Assembly: GCA_023409535.1 (NCBI GenBank)
Contig: JAEYGZ010000023.1
Location: 62,001-126,000, forward strand
Length of the DNA stretch: 64,000 nucleotides
Direction of reading: 5' to 3'
Source of the DNA: Bacillota bacterium
GTDB taxonomy: Bacteria; Bacillota; Clostridia; Lachnospirales; Lachnospiraceae
A program made the position numbers and the translations under genes. Of the stretch, positions 53,146-60,007 are shown one piece after another; the stretch's first letter is position 1, and each line of letters opens with the position of its first letter. Under the pieces are notes generated by a model. That model was not told the DNA's origin and made no database searches. It worked only from the letters and a program-made list of their open reading frames with translations.

Positions 53146-53187
53146 ATGAAAAATGAGCGTGTCACAATGACACCGCTCATTTTTCAT
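53146..53187 (-). terminator. Terminator behind the alpha/beta hydrolase gene
   Basis: A 14-bp stem (53146-53159 with 53174-53187) with an inner GTGTCA/TGACAC extension; A/T-rich ends. Confidence 0.8.
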
Positions 53188-53209
53188 ACCACAGCTTATT
53201 TTTCGCTTT

Positions 53210-54043
53210 TTATTCCTCCATAAATTCCACCAATTCTTTGTTGAACCTCTCCTTCTGGTCATAGAAGAGGAAATGGCCGCACTCTTCAAAGGGAACAAGC
53301 TTCGCATTTCGGATAGCATTTTTCTGCGCCAGCGCTAAAGGGAACAGGCAGACCTGGTCATTGACACCGTGAAGTATCAGGGTTGGAACATCGATGGTCA
53401 TCAGATCGTCAAACAGCCTTTCTTCATCCAGCCAGGTATTGGCGATGGCTGCAGTAGCCCAGCCCGCAGCCTGCAATCCAAGCTGGAAGATCCAATCTGA
53501 TAATGGCTGCGTCGTATACCGGGAGAATATCATATTACCAAAGCCTCTAAGCATATTGGGCCGGTCATTATAGGTACCTTGAATAATGTCCAGTACAGCC
53601 TGCCTTGGCAAGCCATAAGGAAAATAAGGACGTTGAATAAGGCTTGGTGCGGCAGCGGCAAACAGCCCCAGCTTAGAAACCCCATAGCCTTGATGTCTTG
53701 CCATATAACGAACGCAGATGGCGCCGCCTGTGGAATGTCCGCCAAGAACGAAATTCTTCAGCCTGAGAGTCTCTACCACAACGCGGATATCATCCGATAA
53801 CCGGTCATAATCATACCCGCTCCAGGGTTTGTCTGAGAGGCCGAAGCCTCTTTCATCAATTCCAATACATCTATACCCCATCTGAGGCAGCATATTAAAC
53901 TGATATTCAAACAAATCGTGGCTCCCGGGCCAGCCATGAACGAAGAAGATTGTCTTCTTCCCCTCCGGATTTAGATCTTCCACATATATGTTTACATTCG
54001 GCTCCACATTTACATAGTATCCCGTAAAGATACCCCCATTCAT
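53210..54043 (-). CDS. Alpha/beta hydrolase
   Basis: Hydrolase of 277 residues with a classic catalytic set: nucleophile Ser104 in GGHSTGG, acidic residue in HGVNDQVCLF and His in EECGHFLFYDQ; the oxyanion loop is HGWPGS. It resembles epoxide hydrolase/haloalkane-dehalogenase-like esterases, but substrate cannot be told. Start ATG 54043 is used although the GAAAGG site touches it; an in-frame TTG lies 12 bases earlier. Confidence 0.88.
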   Translation of the reverse strand: MNGGIFTGYYVNVEPNVNIYVEDLNPEGKKTIFFVHGWPGSHDLFEYQFNMLPQMGYRCIGIDERGFGLSDKPWSGYDYDRLSDDIRVVVETLRLKNFVLGGHSTGGAICVRYMARHQGYGVSKLGLFAAAAPSLIQRPYFPYGLPRQAVLDIIQGTYNDRPNMLRGFGNMIFSRYTTQPLSDWIFQLGLQAAGWATAAIANTWLDEERLFDDLMTIDVPTLILHGVNDQVCLFPLALAQKNAIRNAKLVPFEECGHFLFYDQKERFNKELVEFMEE

Positions 54044-54150
54044 CCTTTCACACAACTAATCTATTCTGACCGGGGTATATATATGAGCAGCTCATCATTT
54101 ATTTTTCTGCTTTATTCCGATTAATCTTATACCATGGCTTCTTTGCAGCA

Positions 54151-54969
54151 TCATAAAGCTTCATAAGTATCTTTTAATAACAACGCGTCCTTTTCCAGCA
54201 AGGGACCCTCCGCAATGACACAGCCCCTGACTTCATAATCCTTTAAAGCCCTGAGACACTCCGTAAAATTAAAATCGCTTTCCAATAAAGGCAGGTGCTG
54301 CTTTTCACCCTTTTGACCGTATTCAATTCCGGCCAAATGAATATGCAGATCCTCCAGGGCAGCCCGGCCAAGATGATTGTGAACATATTCAAGCATATGG
54401 GCAAAGTCTTCATATTTCTTGAGACTGCCATTTGTTCGTGCATGAACATGGGCAAAGTCTATACAGAGTTTACAGCAGGGAAGTTCTTTACATAACGAAA
54501 CCAGTTCCTCCAGTGTTCCGAACTGAGAGCCCTTTCCCGTTGTCTCAAGTCTATAATCGATCCCGCAGTCGGGAAGCTTGGATAAATTGCTTTTAATCAC
54601 CGAATATGCCGTTTCCTTTGAAGCATTCCCGTAATAACCGGGATGAAAAACCAGACTTCTCCCTTCTGCCTTGGCTAATCCCTCCGCACCGTTAATGATG
54701 CGGTTGATGGATTGCACTTGCTTTAAGCCGTCATCGGCATTAAGATTAATATAATACGATCCGTGTGCCGAAAGGTAAAAATCTTCTTCTTTTTTCGCCT
54801 GAAGAATTACATCCTTATTGTTATCCGTTACATTGACATTTCGAACGAATAACAGCTCCATGGCATCAAGGCCGATAGATTTTAAATAATGTATGCCGGT
54901 GGCATAATTAAAGCGCTTATTCCCATCGCCCATTGGCAGACCGGAAATACCAAACAACAATTTATCCAT
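54151..54969 (-). CDS. Endonuclease IV-like TIM-barrel protein
   Basis: AP-endonuclease IV superfamily protein of 272 residues. Visible metal-site motifs are FYLSAHGSYYINLN, SLVFHPGYY, YRLETTG, CIDFAHVHAR, HIHLAG and IAEGP, which closely parallel the Zn ligands of Nfo (His, Glu, Asp, His). It may repair abasic sites, or act on sugars, as many relatives do. Start ATG 54969 follows GGAGGG nine bases upstream. Confidence 0.85.
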   Translation of the reverse strand: MDKLLFGISGLPMGDGNKRFNYATGIHYLKSIGLDAMELLFVRNVNVTDNNKDVILQAKKEEDFYLSAHGSYYINLNADDGLKQVQSINRIINGAEGLAKAEGRSLVFHPGYYGNASKETAYSVIKSNLSKLPDCGIDYRLETTGKGSQFGTLEELVSLCKELPCCKLCIDFAHVHARTNGSLKKYEDFAHMLEYVHNHLGRAALEDLHIHLAGIEYGQKGEKQHLPLLESDFNFTECLRALKDYEVRGCVIAEGPLLEKDALLLKDTYEAL

Positions 54970-55080
54970 AGGTTGTCCCTCCATCCATATAGGAATATTC
55001 TTTTGAAAAGTATACAGCATGCATAAAATGAGCGCAATAACAGATCACGCTCACTCAATTATGCCCATTTATTTTATTAT

Positions 55081-55296
55081 TTATTTTTTCTTGATTTTAT
55101 CATACTGACGATATGATTTGGTAACATAATATCCGACATCCTTGGCTCTGCGCCCGGTGATACCGGCCAATCCCCGCAGCAGCTTAGAAAGCGGATTCTT
55201 CTCCTGCTCTTCATACTCTTTGGGGTCTATAAGTTTGGTGGATTGTGAAGACTGCGGCAGATAAGGCGGGACGGATTTTTTTGCCGATTTGCCCAT
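55081..55296 (-). CDS. Small basic protein of unknown function, 71 aa
   Basis: Soluble, lysine-rich protein without membrane segment or known motif; GGAGGTG lies eight bases before the ATG. The C-terminus has repeated YxVTKSYRQYDKIKKK-like basic residues. I recognise no family. It sits alone between the endonuclease IV-like gene and clpP. Confidence 0.7.
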   Translation of the reverse strand: MGKSAKKSVPPYLPQSSQSTKLIDPKEYEEQEKNPLSKLLRGLAGITGRRAKDVGYYVTKSYRQYDKIKKK

Positions 55297-55441
55297 ATAT
55301 GGAACACCTCCAATTTAGTAAACTATATCATAAATCAACAGAATAAAGTTTCTATACATTATATGCAGTTGTTTACAATTAGTTCGACATATATCGACAA
55401 GTATTACTTCGCCGGCATCTTCCGGTACAGCTCCTTCATGG

Positions 55442-56035
55442 TCAGCTTCGATTGGAAAGAATCTCATCAATTAACCCATATTCCTTCGCCTGTTCGGCAG
55501 TCATATAATAATCTCTTTCCATATCTGCCTTGATTTTTTCAAGCGGCTGGCCTGTCAATCCGCTATATATTTCATGCAGCTTCTCTTTCGTTTTTTCAAG
55601 CCAGTCACTATGGATTTTAATATCAGTTGCTTGCCCTTGCAGTCCGCCGGATATGGATGGCTGATGAATCAGCACCTCGCTGTTTTTCAGCGCAAAGCGC
55701 TTGCCTTTCGTTCCGGATACCAGCAGCAGTGAGGCGGCGCTCCCTGATTGCCCTATGCTGATGGTGGAAACATCACATTTGATGTAGTTCATCGTATCCA
55801 TAATCGCAAGCCCATCCGTTACCGAGCCCCCCGGACTGTTAATATAAAAATGAATATCCTTACCGCTGTCGGCAGATTCAAGGAAGAGCATCTGCGCTAT
55901 GATTAAGCTGGCGGATTCATTGGTTACCGTTCCGTTCAGCATAATAATCCTGTCGTTCAGCAGTCTGGAAAAAATATCGTAAGAGCGTTCGCCCCTTGAA
56001 GTCTGTTCAATTACCATAGGTACCAAATTACTCAT
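55442..56035 (-). CDS. clpP: ATP-dependent Clp protease proteolytic subunit, paralogue
   Basis: Serine peptidase of the ClpP family, 197 residues. The triad is Ser99 (SIGQSGSAAS), His124 (EVLIHQPS) and Asp175 (MERDYY). Canonical ClpP has GMAAS or GQAAS around the serine, while here it is GQSGS, and two residues are inserted after the histidine. It is not next to tig or clpX, so it is likely a second ClpP. It should still form a tetradecamer; pairing with the main ClpP is possible. RBS weak (AAGGTTA). Confidence 0.92.
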   Translation of the reverse strand: MSNLVPMVIEQTSRGERSYDIFSRLLNDRIIMLNGTVTNESASLIIAQMLFLESADSGKDIHFYINSPGGSVTDGLAIMDTMNYIKCDVSTISIGQSGSAASLLLVSGTKGKRFALKNSEVLIHQPSISGGLQGQATDIKIHSDWLEKTKEKLHEIYSGLTGQPLEKIKADMERDYYMTAEQAKEYGLIDEILSNRS

Positions 56036-56098
56036 GTTTATAACCTTACCTTTCCTATAATCTGCAAGCTTTGTGCCAAGCGTGCATACACGCTCCGA

Positions 56099-56491
56099 TT
56101 ACGCAGCCTTGCTTGTAATCCCACTGATATAAGGGCCGGATTTTATAATATGATTGGATCTGACGCTTCCATACACCTTTCTGTATTTTCCCGGCGTTAC
56201 ACCATATATTCTCGCAAATGCCCTTGAAAATGCCTCCTGAGAGGAATACTGATATTTTAATGCAATATCAATGATTGACTGATCTGTCCGGATAAGGTCT
56301 TCCCCGGCATTCTTCATGCGAAGCCTGGTGATATATTTGGTAACGGATTCCCCTGTCATTTTATGAAAGAGTCTATGATAATGATATTTTGACAGATGTG
56401 CATTTCGGGCGAGATCCTCGAGACGGATGACCGCATCCAGGTTCTTTTCAATATATTCAAGTGAATCAGATACCTTTCTGTGATACTCCAT
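56099..56491 (-). CDS. AraC-family helix-turn-helix protein
   Basis: A short regulator of 130 residues consisting of the two AraC helix-turn-helix motifs (RLEDLARNAHLSKYHYHRLFHKMTG; DIALKYQYSSQEAFSRAFARIYGVTPGKYRK) with no ligand domain. ATG 56491 has AAGGAGG six bases upstream. It resembles MarA/SoxS-like or Rob-like single-domain regulators. Targets unknown. Confidence 0.9.
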   Translation of the reverse strand: MEYHRKVSDSLEYIEKNLDAVIRLEDLARNAHLSKYHYHRLFHKMTGESVTKYITRLRMKNAGEDLIRTDQSIIDIALKYQYSSQEAFSRAFARIYGVTPGKYRKVYGSVRSNHIIKSGPYISGITSKAA

Positions 56492-56742
56492 AAACTTCCT
56501 CCTTTTCAAAATAAAATGTTTCGGCTTGAGTCTATTATATATTGAAACAGAGAAAAGTTCTTGATAATTTTTGCTCAAGTGAATTTATATTTTTTTATTC
56601 AAACGATTCATAAGATATCCCTTGGCTTGCTTTTCATCAAATTGTTTGACAGGAACACTTAGAAGGAATACTATAGAAAGCATAAGGTTAGCATAAATGT
56701 TCTATATCATTCCAACGAAAGCCGATTTAAAGGAGTTACTGT

Positions 56743-57111
56743 ATGAGCAACATAACAATGCCCCATGATCATGGTCAGAATATTGAAGAAGTATTAGAAA
56801 AAATGCCGGATGCCTCCCGGTTCTTAGAGGCAGCCGTAACCTTCCAGCAGCTATGCGACGGATCACGTCTGCGTATTTTATGGCTTCTCTGCCATTCGGA
56901 GGAATGTGTCTCCAATATTGCCGCCGCTGTAAATATGAGTGACGCTGCTGTTTCCCATCATTTGAAAACCTTGAAATTAAATAGCCTGATTACCAGCAGG
57001 CGTGACGGTAAGGAAGTTTATTATACCCTGTCCAATAATGAAAGAGCGCACCTGGTGCATCAGATGATTGATGATTATTTTCAATTGAATTGTCCTACCC
57101 ATCCCCATTAA
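56743..57111 (+). CDS. ArsR/SmtB family metal-sensing repressor
   Basis: Winged-helix repressor of 122 residues. The DNA-binding helix is NIAAAVNMSDAAVSHHLKTL, and the C-terminal helix carries a His/Asp/Cys-rich HQMIDDYFQLNCPTHPH that may form an alpha5-type metal site as in SmtB/CzrA. An N-terminal PHDHGQN adds possible ligands. It converges on the cadA-like gene and could regulate it in trans or its own transcription. Confidence 0.9.
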   Translation: MSNITMPHDHGQNIEEVLEKMPDASRFLEAAVTFQQLCDGSRLRILWLLCHSEECVSNIAAAVNMSDAAVSHHLKTLKLNSLITSRRDGKEVYYTLSNNERAHLVHQMIDDYFQLNCPTHPH

Positions 57112-57130
57112 TATTCATAATGGATGAAGC

Positions 57131-57186
57131 AAAAAGCATTTGATCCGGCGTATTCACCATGCGGCTGCCGGCTCAAATGCTTTTTT
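57131..57186. terminator. Bidirectional terminator between arsR-type gene and cadA-like gene
   Basis: Outer 13-bp arms (57131-57143 with 57173-57186) with inner CCGGC/GCCGG pairs; A-run on one side and T-run on the other. Confidence 0.85.
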
Positions 57187-57201
57187 ATATTTTAGGAAGG
57201 A

Positions 57202-59052
57202 TTACGAATTTTTAATATTCAGGGCACGGATCGCATTTAAAATAGCGATTACGGATACTCCCACATCCGAGAACACCGCCGCCCACATAGAGGCCAGACC
57301 GAAAGCACCAAGGATCAGCACAATCCCCTTTACGCCTAATGCCAAAACGATGTTCTGCCTTACAATCCGAAGCGTCTTTTTGGATATTTTCATGACTTTG
57401 GCAATCTTGGAAGGCTCATCTGTCATGATAACCACATCCGCTGCTTCTATGGCAGCATCCGATCCCAAACCGCCCATGGCAATACCGATGTCAGCCCTGG
57501 CAAGAACAGGTGCGTCATTGATACCGTCACCCACAAACGCAAGCTTTCCCTTCGCACTTTTCTCCCGCATCAATTCTTCCATCCGCATAACCTTATCCGC
57601 GGGAAGCAGTTCCGTATATGCCTGATCCAGCTTTAATTCTCCTGCGACCTTTCGCCCAACCGAATCCGCATCCCCTGTCAGCATGACGGTTTTTTTAATT
57701 CCTGCCGCCTTCAGGTCTCGAACTGCCTGGCGGGAATCTTCCTTGATTTCATCCTCGATACAAAGATATCCCGCATAGTTACCTTCCATCGCCAAATGCA
57801 CAATGGTTCCTGCCGGTTCCGCAGCAGTATAAGGAATATTCTCCTTCTGCATCAGCTTAACATTACCGGCCAGAATCTCCTTACCGTTAATCACTGCTTT
57901 TACTCCGTGGCCTGCAATTTCCTCTATGCCGGTAATACGGGAAGAATCCACTTCTCTCCCATACGCTTTCTTGATTGATACGGCGATGGGATGATTGGAG
58001 TTATCCTCCGCATAAGCTGCAGCCTCCAGCAATTCCTCCGCCGTCATTTCCACGGGTTGAATCTTGCTCACCGCAAAGATGCCCTTGGTCAGGGTCCCCG
58101 TCTTATCAAAAACCACTACTTCCGTATCAGCCAGCGCCTCCAGATAATTACTTCCCTTTACCAGAACACCGGATTTGGATGCGCCGCCTATTCCGCCGAA
58201 AAAGCTTAAAGGGATGGAAATAACAAGTGCACAAGGACAGGAAATAACCAGAAAGGTCAAGGCACGTTCCACCCAGGTACTAAATTCCTGACCCAGGAGC
58301 AGGGGCGGCAATACCGCCAGCAGCACTGCTGCAATAACCACAACAGGGGTATAATATCTTGCAAATTTCGTGATAAAATTTTCGCTTTTGCTTTTCTTGT
58401 CACCGGCATTTTCCACCAGCTCAAGAATCTTGGCTACGGTTGACTGCCCGAATTCCTTGGTGACACGAATCGTCAGACGGCCTGTCTGGTTAATGCAGCC
58501 ACTGATTATCTCCTGACCCGCCTGGATATCCCTTGGCACAGATTCACCGGTTAACGCGGCGGTATCAATGGAGGAAACTCCTTCTGTGACAATGCCGTCT
58601 AACGGTATCCGCTCACCGGGCTTTACCACAATGGTTTCACCTACCTGCACCTCTTCCGGGTCTACCTGCACCGGCTGCCCGTCACGCACCACAATGGCAA
58701 AATCCGGCCGTATATCCATCAGATCCGAGATAGACCTCCGGGATTTTGATACCGCATAGGATTGGAACCATTCACCCACCTGGTAGAACAGCATTACCGC
58801 AACACCTTCCGGATACTCTCTTAAGCAAAAAGCTCCCACCGTCGCTGCCGCCATGAGGAAATTTTCATCAAACACCTGACCATGTAAGATATTTCTGCCC
58901 GCTTTCAGAAGAATGTCTCCTCCGATGATTGCATACACCGCTAAGAAGACCGCCAATTTTGCGATTCCGTCCAGAGGGAGCAGAATTGCTATGGCATAGA
59001 ATAATGCCGATATTATGATACGAAGCAACTGCTTCTTTTCTCTTTTTGACAT
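57202..59052 (-). CDS. cadA: P1B-2 type Zn/Cd/Pb-exporting ATPase, without HMA domain
   Basis: Metal-efflux P-type ATPase of 616 residues. Landmarks: TGES actuator loop, CPC motif (SCPCALVIS), DKTGTLTKG phosphorylation site, SNHPIA, GDGINDAPVLARADIG, and Lys (GVKGIV) and Asp (FSDVGVS) in the last helices, which mark Zn/Cd/Pb specificity. It lacks the usual N-terminal HMA domain; instead a 72-residue HMA protein is encoded 13 bases upstream. Ribosome binding site GGGGG. Clearly homologous to the second ATPase nearby. Confidence 0.94.
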   Translation of the reverse strand: MSKREKKQLLRIIISALFYAIAILLPLDGIAKLAVFLAVYAIIGGDILLKAGRNILHGQVFDENFLMAAATVGAFCLREYPEGVAVMLFYQVGEWFQSYAVSKSRRSISDLMDIRPDFAIVVRDGQPVQVDPEEVQVGETIVVKPGERIPLDGIVTEGVSSIDTAALTGESVPRDIQAGQEIISGCINQTGRLTIRVTKEFGQSTVAKILELVENAGDKKSKSENFITKFARYYTPVVVIAAVLLAVLPPLLLGQEFSTWVERALTFLVISCPCALVISIPLSFFGGIGGASKSGVLVKGSNYLEALADTEVVVFDKTGTLTKGIFAVSKIQPVEMTAEELLEAAAYAEDNSNHPIAVSIKKAYGREVDSSRITGIEEIAGHGVKAVINGKEILAGNVKLMQKENIPYTAAEPAGTIVHLAMEGNYAGYLCIEDEIKEDSRQAVRDLKAAGIKKTVMLTGDADSVGRKVAGELKLDQAYTELLPADKVMRMEELMREKSAKGKLAFVGDGINDAPVLARADIGIAMGGLGSDAAIEAADVVIMTDEPSKIAKVMKISKKTLRIVRQNIVLALGVKGIVLILGAFGLASMWAAVFSDVGVSVIAILNAIRALNIKNS

Positions 59053-59065
59053 ACTGCTACCCCCG

Positions 59066-59284
59066 TTAATCTATTACGGTAACCTCCGGCTCAATTTTTT
59101 TGATCAGCCTTTTAGCCTCGGCTACAATCGAACTGTACTTGTCATCAGGCGCTTCCAGCTCCATCTTCTGGCTAAGAAAATTCACCTTAACACTTGTAAC
59201 TCCCTCCAGCTTCTTCACAGCATTTTCAATCTTAGCTGCACAGTTTGCACAATCCAGATCCTTCAATTTCATTGTCTTCTTCAT
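59066..59284 (-). CDS. Free-standing heavy-metal-associated (HMA) domain protein
   Basis: A 72-residue metallochaperone-like protein with the GxCxxC-type motif DCANCAAKIE near residues 10-19 and the HMA beta-alpha-beta-beta-alpha-beta fold. It is transcribed directly ahead of the HMA-less cadA-like gene, 13 bases apart, so it appears to be the detached N-terminal domain of that pump, delivering Zn/Cd to it. RBS AAAGGGG. Confidence 0.93.
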   Translation of the reverse strand: MKKTMKLKDLDCANCAAKIENAVKKLEGVTSVKVNFLSQKMELEAPDDKYSSIVAEAKRLIKKIEPEVTVID

Positions 59285-59333
59285 ATTAATTTCCCCTTTC
59301 CTAAAGCTTTTTATTATTATTTTAACTATTTAT

Positions 59334-59391
59334 CAATTAAGCAATCATTTAATTGTAATTTTAGTATATGCATCTGCTCATTATTTGTCAA
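59334..59391 (-). promoter_or_regulatory. Promoter and palindrome of the HMA-cadA operon
   Basis: Minus-strand TTGACA (59386-59391), 17 bases, TATACT (59363-59368). At the start site is CAATTAA, eight bases, TTAATTG (59334-59355), a likely operator for a metal sensor. Confidence 0.7.
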
Positions 59392-59420
59392 CCATATTTT
59401 ATAATTATTTGGAATGATAA

Positions 59421-59469
59421 TTGACAAAAGTAAATAAAATTAATATAATAACAATTGAAAGATCATTCA
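59421..59469 (+). promoter_or_regulatory. Promoter and ArsR-type operator of cadC
   Basis: Consensus promoter TTGACA (59421-59426), 17 bases, TATAAT (59444-59449). TGAA-N6-TTCA at 59456-59469 matches the half-site spacing of SmtB/CzrA operators and sits on the start site, so CadC probably represses itself. Confidence 0.8.
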
Positions 59470-59496
59470 ACTATTCAATTAAAGGAGGTTTCCTGC

Positions 59497-59865
59497 TTGG
59501 GTATGTATACTGCCGATATTGACAGATGTGACTGTAATATCATACATGAAGATGTAGTAAATGATGTCAGGGAACATATGCCTGATGAAGATAATTTAAT
59601 GGACCTGGCTGATTTGTTCAAAACGTTCGGAGATTCTACCCGTGTGAAAATCCTTTGTGCTTTATTCCGCGCAGAAATGTGTGTCTGTGATATTGCAGTC
59701 CTCTTAGGTATGACCAAATCCTCAATCTCCCATCAGCTTAGGCTTCTCAAACAGACAAAGCTTGTGAAATACCGCAAGGATGGCAAGGTCGTTTATTATT
59801 CCTTAGCGGATGAACATGTGAAAATCATATTTGACCAGGCAATGATCCATGTTTGTGAAAAATAA
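59497..59865 (+). CDS. cadC: CadC-like ArsR/SmtB repressor
   Basis: Cd/Zn/Pb-responsive repressor of 122 residues. The N-terminal CDC (in DRCDCN) and the MCVCD motif in helix alpha3 match the thiolate site of CadC (Cys7/11 and ELCVCD). The DNA-binding segment is IAVLLGMTKSSISHQLRLLKQ. I use the TTG at 59497, eight bases after AAAGGAGG, although an ATG lies two codons on. The gene lies divergent from the HMA-cadA operon. Confidence 0.92.
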   Translation: MGMYTADIDRCDCNIIHEDVVNDVREHMPDEDNLMDLADLFKTFGDSTRVKILCALFRAEMCVCDIAVLLGMTKSSISHQLRLLKQTKLVKYRKDGKVVYYSLADEHVKIIFDQAMIHVCEK

Positions 59866-59915
59866 TTTATCCCATTGACTTCTGTGTGCATTATTAGGAA
59901 GCTATATTCCATCAG

Positions 59916-59946
59916 TTGAATATACGCTCAATTATTCAATTATAAT
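59916..59946 (+). promoter_or_regulatory. Operator and -10 box of the second metal ATPase
   Basis: TTGAATA (59916-59922), ten bases, TATTCAA (59933-59939), containing TGAA-N6-CTCA (59917-59930), one base off the cadC operator pattern, next to a TATAAT (59941-59946). Confidence 0.6.
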
Positions 59947-59968
59947 ATTAGAAAAGGAGATACGCTTT

Positions 59969-60007
59969 ATGGCTGTAACAAAGAAACATAACAGAAAGCG
60001 ACGGTGA
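59969..60007 (+). CDS. 12-aa leader peptide translationally coupled to the metal ATPase
   Basis: An ATG with a strong AAAAGGAG site opens a 12-codon frame, MAVTKKHNRKRR, whose TGA overlaps the GTG start of the ATPase as GTGA. The ATPase itself has no clear site of its own, so reinitiation after the leader is likely. The basic, His-containing peptide could also be part of a sensing device, but this is speculative. Confidence 0.6.
   Translation: MAVTKKHNRKRR

Noticed and set aside
55404..55439. An 11-codon frame just after clpP (minus strand)
   Set aside because: Too short, no ribosome site of its own, and not linked to any known leader function.
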